NCBI GenBank assembly: GCA_029216955.1
Contig: JANAVB010006999.1
Span: 1,635,431 to 1,699,430, forward strand
From: Iris pallida
Taxonomy: Eukaryota; Streptophyta; Magnoliopsida; Asparagales; Iridaceae
Length of the DNA stretch: 64,000 bases
Direction of reading: 5' to 3'
Shown here piece by piece: positions 32,131-44,278 of the stretch (position 1 is its first letter; each line of letters begins with the position of its first letter). The notes under the pieces were generated by a model. That model worked only from the letters and a program-made list of their open reading frames with translations, was not told where the DNA came from and made no database searches. The position numbers and the translations under genes were made by a program.

Positions 32131-32641
32131 TAGGGGTGAGCATTCAGTTTATTCGGTTTAAACCGAACCGAATAACCCAAAACCGATTTGGACCGAAACC
32201 GAATAAGCAAAATCGAAACCGAACCGAATTGGCCCAAAACCGAATCAAACCGAACCGAATTAAATCGGTTCGGTTTTCGGTTTATTCGGTTTATTCATAT
32301 TTTTTTGAGCTTTTTTTTGTTAATATATATAGTAACTAAATATACATAGACATATTTAGTATATACCTATATATATTTAGTATGTACCTATATATATTAA
32401 TACTTATATATATAGTACATACACACACACACATATATATATAAAAATTAATTAAATTTTCTTATTCGGTTTTCGGTTTTGGACCGAAACCGAAACCCAA
32501 AACCGAAACCGAAACCGAATAAGAAAATTTAGTATTTTCAAAAACGAAACCGAACCGAATTTTTTTAAAACCGAACCGAACCTCTTATTCGGTTCGGTTC
32601 GGTTCGGTTTTCGGTCCAAAACCGAATAATGCTCACCCCTA
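32131..32641. mobile_element. hAT MITE, 511 bp, TAGGGGTGAGCATT ends
   Basis: Perfect terminal inverted repeat TAGGGGTGAGCATT and perfect 8-bp duplication ccaatgag (32123-32130 and 32642-32649). Both arms are arrays of AACCGAA/TTCGGTT words, so the whole element can fold as a long imperfect hairpin. It lies inside the solo LTR 28542-40332. No transposase. Confidence 0.92.
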
Positions 32642-35074
32642 CCAATGAGCGTACTGCTTGAGGCTGCACGTGCACCGAGGCACGGGGCTCGAAGAGTATG
32701 CAGCCCGAGGCCGGCTCATTGCTCGAGCAACGTAGGGCCTAAGGGCGTCCCGCCGCTCGAGGCGGTGCTGGCCCCGTGCGCAGCGGCTACGCAGACGATG
32801 TGGCCGAAGGGAACGAGAAAGAGAGGGGCAGTAGATCTGGGGGAGCCGTCAGAGAAGCTCGACGGAGTCGGTCGGCTCGCCGATGGAGATGGCAGCAGCA
32901 GCAGTGGGGTTCGCCATCGTCGAGAAGGGGAGGGGGACGTCGACGATGGAAATGGCGGTAGAAGTGGTGCTGATGGCGGTCGCGGCTCCGGGAAGAGGGA
33001 GCTCGAAGAGGAGGTGGCCATGGGGGTGGCGCTCGTGGGTGATGGTGGAGGTGGCAGCCACCGGAGATGCCGGGGATGAGCGGAAGAGAAGAGAACGAGA
33101 GTGGGGGAGAGACACTAAGCGGGAGAGAGAGAGAGATAAGAGGGATGTGGCTGGTAGCTGAGCCGGAGGAGAGAGGAGAGAGAGTGCACGAGAGGAAGAG
33201 GGGGCTGGAAAGAGAGAGAGTTGAGCGGGAGAGTGAGGGGGCTGGTCTCCAGTACAGTGCCCCGCTCCGCGATGGCACTAGATAAACAGAGAAATTGGAT
33301 TGCTGGCTCTGCAACAAAAGACGATTAATCTGAGTGAGTGGACAAAGTCTTATTTTATGATTCGCTTACGCCTAATAAGAATCTGATGTTTTTGAATGAA
33401 TGTTATTGCTAATAACAAGATAGTAATCATTGAATATGCTTATAAGAGAATCCACATTTTGCTATGCTAATACAAGAAAAGAGAAAATCTATATGCTAAG
33501 AAGTAGAACTGTTGCTTGCTAATAAGAAACGATATGATGCCTGCCATGCTATTGATAAATACTTCTTCTGGATATGACCCCTTGTCATGCTTGATAAGAA
33601 AAGAGAGAAGCTATTGTCTATGTGATAAGAAGAAGAAGAAGAAGGCACGAAATAAACGTGTCGTACATCTGCAAAGGTATGAAATAAACGTGTCATATAT
33701 CTGCTAAGGCACGAAATGAACGTGTCATATATCTGAAAGACCTGATCAAAATATATTTCATCTGATAGAAATGATAGAGCATGCATTGGTCTCGGACAAC
33801 TTGTGCACAAGTAAAATTTGTCTCTCGGGTGGTATCTGGGGGCACCTGGAACCACTCGGCCTAGGAGAGATTAGGGCCTCCATGTGAAAGTGGGCGTCGA
33901 TATCTGAGTCCTTAGCGACGAGCTGAACCAAAGAGTCACAACGGCTAATCATGGAATTTTCCATGGACCATCATATAGATAGGTGTTGATTGGTGCAGAG
34001 CTGAACTGGAGAGTCACAGCTGCCAATCGAGTCTGTATGTGTCAAGAATGTTTTGCTAAGAGCTAACGATACAGATACGAACAAAAAATAAGAATGTTGC
34101 TATATTATGCTTATGCTAAACCTTGTCTTGTGCAGGGATGGACCGTCGACTATGGTAAGAATCACTGAAAAGTGATATACGCGTGTGCTTAAGTTTTCTA
34201 TATAAATTGCTTGAAAAGATTAATCTATTGCAATGAAATGCTATGTCCCATTAAAGAAAAGATATGATATCATGCTTGTCATTGACCCTAAGAGTTGCTT
34301 GAACAAAAGAAATGATTATGGCTCATGAAACACGCTACGCACTCCACAGAAATAAACAGTCCCTTGTATGCTTGAAATGAAATAAAATGAATTGTGGCTT
34401 TTCAAAGATGTTTTCAAAGAAGGTAAACTGTCACCCCCATTTCCTGTATTTTCGTATTTATACTCGTATCTGGGTTTTGGCATGTATTTTAATTTTCTCG
34501 ACTTACGAAATTGTGGGTTTTTCTCGTATTTTGGGTTTTGGTTCGGCTCAGTTTTAATTGGTTTGGTTTGATTAGGTTTGGATTAACATGTATTGGTACA
34601 CTTTAACCTACACTCTACCCTCAACACAACACAACCACCCTCATTATATCCCCACCTAACTTTCTCTCTCCTCTTTACTCTCCATTAATTTTCTTCTTCT
34701 TCTTCCTTCTTCCACACAACAGCACACCATAGGCAAGTGCACCTTGCCATCAAATAAGCACCACTTTTTATTTGTCAATTAGCTAGATTAGGCCATAGAG
34801 AACAACTTTAGAACTTGACATTTTGTGATTTGGAGCTTTCATTTTTCTAGATCTAGGTTTTAACCATTTTCAAAATTCCTTGGTTTTGATCTATTTAACT
34901 TTGATTTTTGCATGTTTTGATGCTTCCATGTGGAAGAGAATTCGATTTTACTCAAGTTAGAACTTTGAAAATCTAGATTTGGTTTTGATTTGATCAAGTT
35001 ATGAAGAATTGAAGTTTGAAGTTCTTGGAGTCTTCTTCTCGGTCTGGAGAAGAAGACAGCAGCCTGCGCTCTTT

Positions 35075-35520
35075 AGCGCAGGGCTGGATTGCGCATCCCC
35101 CTCGGCCAGCGCTCTTTAGCGCAGCGCCGACCGCGCAGCTTGCCCCTTGGCGAACTGCGCTCAACCCGAGTGCGCATGGATTCACGCACAGTCTGTTCAT
35201 GCACAGTCTGCTCATGCGCAATCTATCCCTGCGCACTCCACTCATGCGCAATCTGACCCTGCGCCATCCATTCCTGCGTAACCTGATCCAGCGCAATCCA
35301 TCTGCTGCGCCATCCACCCCTGCGCAGCTCACCCCTGCGCAGCTCACCCTGCGCAGCTCACCCTGCGCAGCTCACCCCTGCGCAGCTCATCCCTGCGCAG
35401 CTCACCCTGCGCAGCTCACCCCTGCGCAGCTCGCCCTGCACACTTGGTACCCTACGCAGCTCACCCCTGCGCAGCTCGCCCTGCGCACTTGGCACCCTGC
35501 GCAGTACATACCCTGCACAA
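35075..35520. repeat. GCGCAG-based minisatellite in the solo LTR
   Basis: Dozens of units of about 15-17 bp such as CTGCGCAGCTCACCC with variants (TGCGCAATC, TGCGCACTC). A 225-codon open frame across it (35016-35693) reads mostly as AQLTP/CAAHP repeats and is not credited as a gene. Confidence 0.9.
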
Positions 35521-35754
35521 CCTACTTGTCTATGATAAATTTGTTATTTCTTGATCTTGGCTCTTCCATAGTCCTATTTTATATTAGTATTTTATTAGGT
35601 ATTTTACGCCCATTTTATATCCTTACGCCTTTTGTTATGAACTTGATTTTACTTAATATGTTTGGAATGACTATTGTACATGGCCTGGTATGACAAGGAA
35701 CTAGCATAACACGACAGTGACCCGTAGTGGTGCACTCCTGACATAACCAACCTG

Positions 35755-35910
35755 ACTTGATAGTGGCCTGTAGTGGTGCACTCCTGACAGTACCCTGACA
35801 TGATTTATCTTGATAACTTGATAGTGGCCCGTAGTGGCGCACTCCTGACAGTACCCTGACATGATTTATCTTGATAACTTGATAGTGGCCCGTGGCGGCG
35901 CACTCCTGAC
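35755..35910. repeat. 61-bp tandem repeat, 2.5 units
   Basis: ACTTGATAGTGGCC starts units at 35755, 35816 and 35877; each carries a CACTCCTGAC block, and the first two a CCCTGACATGATTTATC block. Inside the solo LTR. Confidence 0.9.
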
Positions 35911-37883
35911 TTGACTTGTAACTTGTAACTTGACTCGTATAATCAACTTGACACCGTGGGTGCTCCTGCTTGCTTGCTTGTACAATCCACTTGTCTTATC
36001 TCGCATCATGTCTAGGACGTGACTTCCTGGGTACCACGGCCAGGGACTCGCGCTAAATTGGATTAGGCTAATGATTAGATCAAACTAGAACATGGAGAAT
36101 TCCCAGTCACACGCAATCTCGTTATCTGGGCGCTTTAATAGACTTGTAGCTTGCCGACGAGTAGAGCACATTTCCAGCACACTGTCATGTGTTGCACCCT
36201 CTAAGTCACCTAAGGGTACATTTGTCTTCCGGGCAATGTACCCATCCATAACTCTCAACCCGCGGAAGGATAACTGGATAGTCTGCAGGGCTTGGGACTG
36301 GAAATTCTCACTTGCATCTTGTTAGTAATTAGGCTTGTGATAACCCTAGTTAGTTAAAGTAGTAAGCCGTAGTACTTGCCTGGCCGATTGTGAATGAATG
36401 GTGTCCAGCTCTGTCTAAGTCTTGTCTAGCCCCTGTACCTGGAACTCTTGATCATGATTGTTTTACTTATCTCTAACGATAAATGGGTAGAGACAGTGAG
36501 CTATTCAGGCGAAGGGGTATAATCCCGATCCTTGTTTGGTTTAAGGATTGTAACCTGGCTCCCGGAATGGTTCTACGTCCCTAGTCGTTTATCGCCCTGT
36601 GTACTTTACTGCTTGTACTTTCCTTTTATTCTTTATGTTCTGATATGCTGGCTTTTGTTCTTATTTGTGGCCTCCTTTGTGGCACTTGCTCTTTCTGGGG
36701 TTTGACCCAGCTGGTTTTGTGTGGCCAGATTTCGGAGCAGCTCCCGAGGATCTACCAAGCTTCCAGCCCAATGGTGACAACTAGACGGAACCCGGGCCAA
36801 GAGTGGGTTTTCCTTTTTGTTTCACCCACTTATATGTAAATTTATTCTTTTGAGGCGTTTAGCCGACGAGCACCTGTTAGCTCGATGCATTTATTTACTG
36901 TCTGCCTACGGGCTGTAAACATGATTAACAAATCCTAGGGTTGATCATGTATGACTGAACTCTTGCTAGTCCTATCATTTTGTACGACTAGCTTCATGAT
37001 CATCCAATATGTAATATTTGGGACGCCTTATATATATATGTTTGATGCTCTAATATCTTGTAACTCTGTTAATTGCTTGAGATTGAGACAATAGGCTTGA
37101 CCTTAAGAGACTGTTGGCTTGTAGTAAACCCTCATATCTAGACAGCCGTGACCGTATAGTTGAGATGTATTCTATTTCAATATACGTAGCTGGCTATGTC
37201 TGCCCCCGCTCTCCAGTATTCTGGTTCTGGGGTGTGACATAAACTGACTCTGTATGCATGAAATGAATATAGGTAAAAGTAGCAAGATCACATCACAAGA
37301 AATGTTTTCTCACTAAATGAACAGTGATCGTTTCAGACAAATGTAGCTCTTTGTTCACAATCAGTATGCTGATATACTGATCCACCATCAGTCTGCATGC
37401 AGGTGCAATATGCATCGAGAAGGATAGTCCGAAGCGATAGCCCGAGCCTCATCGTCAGGAGCCAGAAATTCGAAAAGATGCCAAAGATATGGACATCCGA
37501 TGCCAAAAGCTTGTTTTATATATAAAGGGATGTAATGTATTGGAACGGGATCATTGTAATCTGTAAAGTCCTGAGAGAATGTAAGCAATGTATCAGAGAG
37601 AAATGAGAGCTTGTAATATGTTCAAAGAATATCAAATAAGAGAATTATTCTCCTTACCATTGTGTTCAATTCATATATCTATAAAATGTCCGCTGCTGCT
37701 TCAATTATCTGCTATATATTCCGCTACGCTATTGTCAACCTTGTCTATCTTGTCTTGTTACATGTCTTGGCCTTGTGCAAGCGCAACTTAGGCTTGCACG
37801 GCATCACCCTTAGCGAGGATGGACGGTCTCACAGAGTCCAAAGCGAGGATGAAAAGACTCTGCGGGATCGGGGTGTGACAGAA

Positions 37884-37895
37884 TGGTATCAGAGC
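37884..37895 (+). promoter_or_regulatory. Primer-binding site, initiator tRNA-Met type
   Basis: TGGTATCAGAGC begins three bases after the 5' LTR end, the standard plant retrotransposon primer site complementary to the 3' end of initiator tRNA-Met. Confidence 0.92.
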
Positions 37896-38208
37896 AACAC
37901 GATCCTCTAGCTAATTGTTGATTCGATTGAATTCAAAGATGTTTCCCTGATCAAAATTTTCTTGCCTGCTTGATATCATCAATGAGATGAACGTTCCATA
38001 CAATGAGTCCGTAAATATTTTTATGATGCTGGCATATATTTTATCGATTTGATTGATTGAGATGTTTTATTGAACATGAGCTTTTGATACGAAATAAATC
38101 GTGATTTCATGGATTGATAATGGCGAAGGATGAGGACTATTGCTGCTATGGATATCGTAAGTTTCTTATTAAGTTTCGAGGACGAAACTTCTTCTCGGTG
38201 GATAATTA

Positions 38209-40020
38209 TGTAGTGTCCCGTTCTGCGAAGGCACTAGATAAACAGAGAAATCAGATTGCTGGCTCTGTAACAGAAGACGATTGATCTGGGTGAGTGGACA
38301 AAGTCTCATTTTATGATTCGCTTACGCCTAATAAGAATATGATGTTTTTGAATAAATGTTATTGCTAATAATAAGATAGTAATCATTGAGTATGCTTATA
38401 AGAGAATCTATATGTTGCTATGCTAATACAAGAAAAGAGAAAATTTGCATGCTAAGAAGTAGAACTGTTGCTTGCTAATAAGAAACGATATGATGCCTGC
38501 CATGCTATTGATAAATACTTCTTCTGGATATGGCCCATTGTCATGCTTGATAAGAAAAGAGAGAAGCTATTGGCATTGTGATAAGAATGAGAAGAAGAAG
38601 AAGGCACAAAATGAACGTGTCGTACATCTGCAAAGTCATGAAATGAACGTGTCGTATATCTGCTAAGGCACGAAATGAATGTGTCATATATCTGAAAGAC
38701 ATGATCAAAATCTGTTTCATCTGATAGAAATGATATTGCATGTATTAGTCTCGAACAACTTGTGCACAAGTAAAATTTGTCTCTCGGTGGTATCTGGGGG
38801 CGCCTGGAACCACTCGACCTAGGAGAGATTAGGGCCTCCATGTGAAAATGGGCGTCGATATCTAAGTCCTTAGCAACGAGCTGAACCAAAGAGTCACGGC
38901 GGCTAATCATGGGATTTCCCATGGACCATCATATAGATAGGTGTTGATTGGTGCAGAGCTGAACCGGAGAGTCACAGCTGCCAATCGAGTCTGCATGTGT
39001 CAAGAATATTTTGCTAAGAGCTAACGATGCAGAGACGAACATGAAATAAGAATGTTGCTATATTATGCTTATGCTAATCCTTGTCTTGTACAATAATGGA
39101 CCGTCGGCTATGGTAAGAATCACTGAAAAGTGATATACGCGTGTGCTTAAGTTTTCTATATGAATTGCTTGAAGAGATTAATCTATTGCAATGAAATGCT
39201 GTCCCATTAAAGAAAAGATATGATATCATGCTTGTCATTGACCCTAAGAGTTGCTTGAACAAAAGAAATGATTATGGCTCATGAAACACGCTGCGCACTC
39301 CACAGAAATAAACAGTCCCTTGTATGCTTGAAATGAAATAAAATGAATTGTGGCTTTTCAAAGATGTTTTCAAAGAAGGTAAACTGACTCTGTATGCATG
39401 AAATGAATATAGGTAAAAGTAGCAAGATCACATCACAAGAAATATTTTCTCACTAAATGAACAGTGATCGTTTCAGACAAATATAGCTCTTTGTTCACAA
39501 TCAGTATACTGATATACTGATCCACCATCAGTCTGCATGCAGGTGCAATATGCATTTAGAAGGATAGTCCGAAGCAATAGCCCGAGCCTCATCCTCAGGA
39601 GCCAAGAATCCAAAAAGATGCCAAAGATATGGACATTCGATGCCAAAAGCTTGTTTTATATATAAACTGATGTAATGTATTGGAATGGGATCATTGTAAT
39701 CTGTAAAGTCCTGAGAGAATGTAAGCAATATATCAGAGAGAAATGAGAGCTTGTAATATGTTCAAAGAATATCAAATAAGAGAATTATTCTCCTTACCAT
39801 TGTGTTCAATTCATATATCTACAAAATGTCCGCTGCTTCTTCAATTATCTGCTATATATTCCGCTACGCTATTGTCAACCTTGTCTATCTTGTCTTGTTA
39901 CATGTCTTGGCCTTGTGCAAGCGCAACTTAGGCTTGTACGGCATCACCCTTAGCGAGGATGGACGGTCCCACAGAGTCCGAAGCGAGGATGAAAAGACTC
40001 TGCGGGATCGGGGCGTGACA
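38209..40020 (+). repeat. 3' LTR of the 33.3-40.0 kb element (uninterrupted)
   Basis: 1812 bp from TGTAGTGTCCCG to GGGGCGTGACA; serves as the reference for the 5' copy. An open frame of 156 codons on its minus strand (and its 5' LTR counterpart) is not conserved in length and is not credited. Confidence 0.93.
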
Positions 40021-40337
40021 TCCAGCAAGGGAGAGAAGAGAGAGGAGAGTGAGGATGGGGGAGTGCTCCATGGAGAGAGAGGGGAGTTAGGTAGGGGAGG
40101 GGTGTCGGCTAACTATAGGGGGGAAAGAGAGAAAGTATGGGTTGGGTTAGGAATATATATTTTAGGGTGGGGTAGATATAGGAACAAGAAAAATAATAGT
40201 AGTAATAATAATAATGAGGATAAAATTTACCTCCAAGAAAATAATAATAAAATTTTAACAATACCCAAATTTAAAAACCCTCCAAATATAATAATACAGT
40301 CATATACCTATTTTAAAAATAGGGATTTGACACATTT

Positions 40338-40413
40338 ATTAAAATTAAATCCGGATCTAGAGAAACTAAATATGTATTTGAATCCAAATGGATCCTACAA
40401 TAGTTGATCCATA
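40338..40413 (+). repeat. Copy 1 of the 820-bp repeat, middle segment
   Basis: Matches 58533-58608 (for example AGAGAAACTAAATATGTATTTG and CCTACAATAGTTGATCC against ...AATTGATCC). It is sandwiched between the target duplications cattt and ccata of the two large insertions. Confidence 0.88.
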
Positions 40414-41639
40414 TGTCACGACCCGCATCCGGGATAAAGGTACGAGTGCGTAACAGCGCCCAGCCTACGCCGCAGAATCGACATAGAACGCTGTCTAGGT
40501 CTATAATCTAACAACAGTTATAATATCAAAACCTATCAAAAATGGACAACTCTGAACGGAGGACAAGCAATGACAATATAATATACTCAATCACAAACTC
40601 TAAGAAGATAGATGATACTGAAAGATAAAGACAAAACGATATAAAAATATTATCCTAAAAATCCAACACAGAATAATACAAGTTCAAATTCTCAGAGTCA
40701 ACAATCTCAAATACAAATACTAAATAATAACAAGCCAAAGTGTAATCTGGAGATAAAGTCCAGTACTAAACTAATCTCGCTAAGCTACTCCAATGCCTCA
40801 CCGGCCGGGGCTAATCCCTGCGGACCAGGGTCTTCAAATCTATGCCCACTACGTCGTGAGGACCATAGTAGGTACAACAATCCTTCTCGCTGTCATCTAT
40901 AATATTTTGTTAACATATCCAGTCAGGATGGAATGAGCACAATCTACTAACAACAGTTCACAAGATATTACAAATGCTACGAGACTGTAAATAGAGAGTA
41001 TATACAAGAGTAATGAAAATGTACATGTAAGTATCATGGCAAGGTAAGCTGTAAACTAGAGCTAGAACAAGGCAAGTAAAACTGATCATGACATGTACAC
41101 GAATCAAGAATCATCTATCTAGGTGTGTGAATACTAGCTTCGATATGTGGCCGGCTTGGGTCTGAACAAGGTCTAATGATCTAGCCAATCATACATGGAG
41201 TGTAGGATTGGCATTCACAAGGTCTACAAGAATAAACAAGGTGGATAATGACCACACATCTACACTAACACTCCCTGCCCCCAACTGGTAGAGTGGATCC
41301 AAACAAGACACGTTACGACACGGGATTCTACGAGAAGGAAGCAAGTCTCCTCTAGAATCGATGTCCATATACTGCACAAGAACTACAAGGGGCTTGCACA
41401 AGATATACCAAGATAACAAGGAATAACATCTCATGTTGGGATCCATGAATACCAATCTGTGTGACCAAATGTGTCAAGAACAAGTATATCTACACTAAGT
41501 ACATAAATTATAACAATTATCGTAAATTGAAAAAGTTATCAGAGAATGTACTCGCCTGAGATGTGATGGAATATGTCAACTGAGTCCAATACAGTGCCTT
41601 GATGACCTAAAGATGGAATGTTGTATCAATATATAGTTC

Positions 41640-42010
41640 TAGAAGTAAAAGCAAGTCAAACTAAGTCATACTAGGTCATACTAGGCCAAACAAAGTCGAA
41701 CTAGGTCATACTAAGTCAAACAAAGTCAAACTAGGTCAAGATAAGTCAAACAAAGTCAAACAAGATCAAATTATGTCAATCTAGATCATACTAGGTCAAG
41801 GGTTGACCTACAGTTGTCTTTTGGTCAACTGGTCAACTCTGGTCAACTTCTAATCTAATCTAGGTCAAACTGGGTCAATGGTTGACTCACAGTTGACTTT
41901 TGGTCAACTGGTCAACTCTGGTCAACTCATAGTCTAATCTAGGTCCAATGTTGACTTGTAGTTGACTTTGAGTCAAAACAATCAACCTTAGTCAAACATG
42001 GTCAAATCTA
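41640..42010. repeat. GTCAAACTAG/GTCATACTAG minisatellite
   Basis: Roughly 10- and 15-bp units (AAGTCAAAC, TAGGTCATAC), then two longer units containing GACTTTTGGTCAACTGGTCAACTC-like text. From 42010 to about 43330 the sequence stays low in complexity (CTAAC, GGTAATACC, AGGTAAACC words) with no gene. Confidence 0.8.
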
Positions 42011-43495
42011 AGTCAAATATCCTATTCCTAACCATTACCTACCAAGATAACCTACTTACCTTATCTCTATAGGTATCTTATATCAATACCTTAAATATCT
42101 AGGTAATACCTTAACACCCCATCTACTTTAGACTAGTAGATAACTCACTATCCTAGGCTAATAGATCCTACCATTTTTTAGACTAGTATCTACCCATCTA
42201 TCTTAACATCCTACCAATACCTTACCCTTAGACTATAGGTAAATTCCATTACCTTGTCAATACCTTAGACTTCTTATTTACCCTCCAAGATACTAACTAT
42301 CCCTCTAAGATGCTAACTTGTATCTAACACTCTAACTTACTAGTATCCTAATCTCTAAGATACTAAAATATATATTTAGGACACTAGCTATATACATCTA
42401 ACTATCTAACATATACTTCTAGTATCATAAATTCTAAGTTACTAACTAGTAGTATCCTACTCAAGGTAATATGACACACTAACATATGACACCAAGATAT
42501 CAACTTACATCTCTAGACTACTATCTATCCACTAACTTAGGATACTAATTTCTAATATAGGATACTAACTCCATATCTGAGCTATCCTAGGATACTAACC
42601 AAGATACCATATACTTTATCCCTATTGGTATCCCAATACCCTTACTTTGGTTGGAAGTCCAAAACCTTACCCAAACTATAGTTATTTAGCATCTATTTAT
42701 CTATCCCAAGCCATTAGATAACCAATACCTTAGTATCTAGCCATAGTATCTAGGTAACCATACCTTACCTTGAAGGTAAACCCAATACCTTGAAGGTAAA
42801 CCCCCTATTACCTTATCTTGAAGATAAACTCACTACCTTACCTTGTGATAAGGTAAACCCCTTTACCTTAAAGTAAGGTAAATCACAATATCCTAGGATA
42901 CCAACATCTAGTATCCTAATATACTACCTATCTACAAACTAATCACTATCTAACTTAACTCTAATCTATACAAGATACAACTAATCTAACTATCTAAGAT
43001 ATCTAACTATTGGGATACTAACTCATCTAATCTTCAACCACACACACACAAATCATGGATAACCAAGATACTAATATCTAACTATAATATATATGTATAT
43101 ATATCCATCTCTAACTCTAACCAACTAACATATGTCATATCTAACTAACAATAACAAAGACTAACATAACTAACTATCTAACTTATACAAGATACCACTA
43201 TCTAACTTCTAAGATACCTCTAACCTCTACATAGATTTTAACATAACCACTAACATACAAACATATCCATACATACAACATCTAAATCCCTCTCCACTCC
43301 AATACTAACACACACACAAACACATATACCAAATCCACCCCCTCTTCTAACACACCCACACTCATCTATATACAAACACACTACCACTCAACCAAAATAC
43401 AAATCACAAACCATACTAGCCTCAAGTCAAATCGGATGGCATGATCCTCCCAACTCTCTCACCTTCACAACACACACACTACACTACCATCTATA

Positions 43496-44245
43496 TGTTG
43501 AAGTACAGTCTGGATTTGGTAATAACTTATTTATGGAGTCCAAATCTGATTAAATATTTGATTTAATTTGATTTAGATGTCCATAATTAGTGCTGGGCTA
43601 TTTTAGATATAATAGAATTCTTATTTGAGGGTTTTCTATTTAAGAGATCATATTATAATCTAAAATAGGATATTGACGGGCTATTTTAGGTGTAGTAGGA
43701 TTCTTATTTGAGGGCTTCCTATTTAAGAAATCCTATTATAACCTAAAATAGGTTTTTCTCATCATATATATATGGGATGAGGGTGGAGGCACAAAGTACA
43801 GCACAAAAAGTGGAGATTCGAGGTGCTCGTCCACAGAAAATCTAAGAGAAAGTTTCGCACTTTGCTCTTAGGACTTCGCCATCTAAGACAGAAGGAAGAA
43901 GAGAACTAATCGAGGGGTCGTCAACTTCGGTTAGGAAGATTGCTACGGGTTGGTGAGCGATTTCAATTGTAATCTCTTCTTTTTTTTCTTGAGCGTGGTG
44001 AGGGGGTTGAACCTATTTGGGCAAAGGGTTCAACATTAGTTTTTGTCAATCTTGTAATTTTATCTGAGTTATAGAGATTGGGATTTGTTCAGGTGACGTA
44101 GTCACCGCCATATACTTGTCTTTATCTGTGCTTGGTGTCTGTTAGATGGGAGTTGGTTATTTCAGGTGGGTTAGCCTAAGTTTTCGCTGCGATAATGTCT
44201 TAGACACGATATCAGAGCGCAGGAGGGCGTATCCGATTCCCAACA
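43496..44245 (+). repeat. 5' LTR of the copia-like element
   Basis: TGTTGAAG to CCCAACA, 750 bp. A TATATATATGGG TATA-like box lies at about 43763-43774. Two internal near-copies of a roughly 100-bp block (GGGCTATTTTAG ... CCTATTATAA) occur at 43596-43670 and 43678-43750. Confidence 0.92.
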
Positions 44246-44247
44246 TC

Positions 44248-44259
44248 TGGTATCAGAGC
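44248..44259 (+). promoter_or_regulatory. Primer-binding site, initiator tRNA-Met type
   Basis: TGGTATCAGAGC starts two bases after the 5' LTR, complementary to initiator tRNA-Met as in most plant copia and gypsy elements. Confidence 0.92.
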
Positions 44260-44278
44260 TTTGGAGGTTCTGGCAACC

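Larger units (their letters stand above)
34429..37239 (+). mobile_element. Solo LTR, 2811 bp, inside the 5' LTR
   Basis: Starts TGTCACCCCC, ends GGGGTGTGACA, flanked by perfect taaac (34424-34428 and 37240-37244). The empty site is visible in the 3' LTR at about 39382. Contains GCGCAG minisatellites (about 35075-35520) and 61-bp tandem units (35755-35910). No primer site, gag or pol. Its left end reads inversely like 28542 onward, suggesting one superfamily. Confidence 0.9.
33253..37880 (+). repeat. 5' LTR of the 33.3-40.0 kb element (interrupted)
   Basis: Matches 38209-40020 end to end once the inner insertion 34429-37239 and one copy of taaac are removed. Ends GGGATCGGGGTGTGACA. Confidence 0.92.
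33253..40020 (+). mobile_element. LTR retrotransposon with only 328 bp between its LTRs (gypsy-derived)
   Basis: Target duplication tccag (33248-33252 and 40021-40025). 5' LTR 33253-37880 is interrupted by a solo LTR (34429-37239); without it, it is 1812 bp. 3' LTR 38209-40020 is also 1812 bp. An initiator-Met primer-binding site follows at 37884-37895. The 328-bp middle ends with the TTTCGAGGACGAAA block that closes plant gypsy internal regions. No gag or pol remains. The 5' LTR has lost its first TG (TACAGTG against TGTAGTG in the 3' LTR). The LTRs carry many substitutions, so the insertion is not recent. Confidence 0.92.
28542..40332 (-). mobile_element. Solo LTR (inferred), about 4.5 kb net, carrying nested insertions
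   Basis: Begins TGTCACGTCCC, ends ATTTGACA, flanked by a perfect 5-bp duplication cattt (28537-28541 and 40333-40337). Subtracting the inner MITE and LTR element leaves about 4.5 kb with no gag, pol, primer site or internal LTR pair, so it is most simply a solo LTR. Sense is inferred as minus, because related LTRs in the window that precede primer sites end GTGACA, which is the inverse of this left end. A GA-rich tract flanks the inner insertion site. Position 28542-31550 shows nothing else recognisable. Confidence 0.75.

Noticed and set aside
32645..33317. Open frames up to 176 codons rich in Arg, Ser and Pro
   Set aside because: Purine-rich, GC-rich LTR sequence with simultaneous open frames on both strands; interrupted by LTR insertion at 33253; no motif.
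35016..35693. 225-codon open frame starting MKFLESSSRS
   Set aside because: Mostly a translation of the GCGCAG minisatellite within a solo LTR; no domain and no conserved start context.
38452..38922. 156-codon frame repeated in the other LTR copy (33496-33964)
   Set aside because: Both lie inside the LTR pair, the 5' copy is shifted or split, and no protein family is recognisable.
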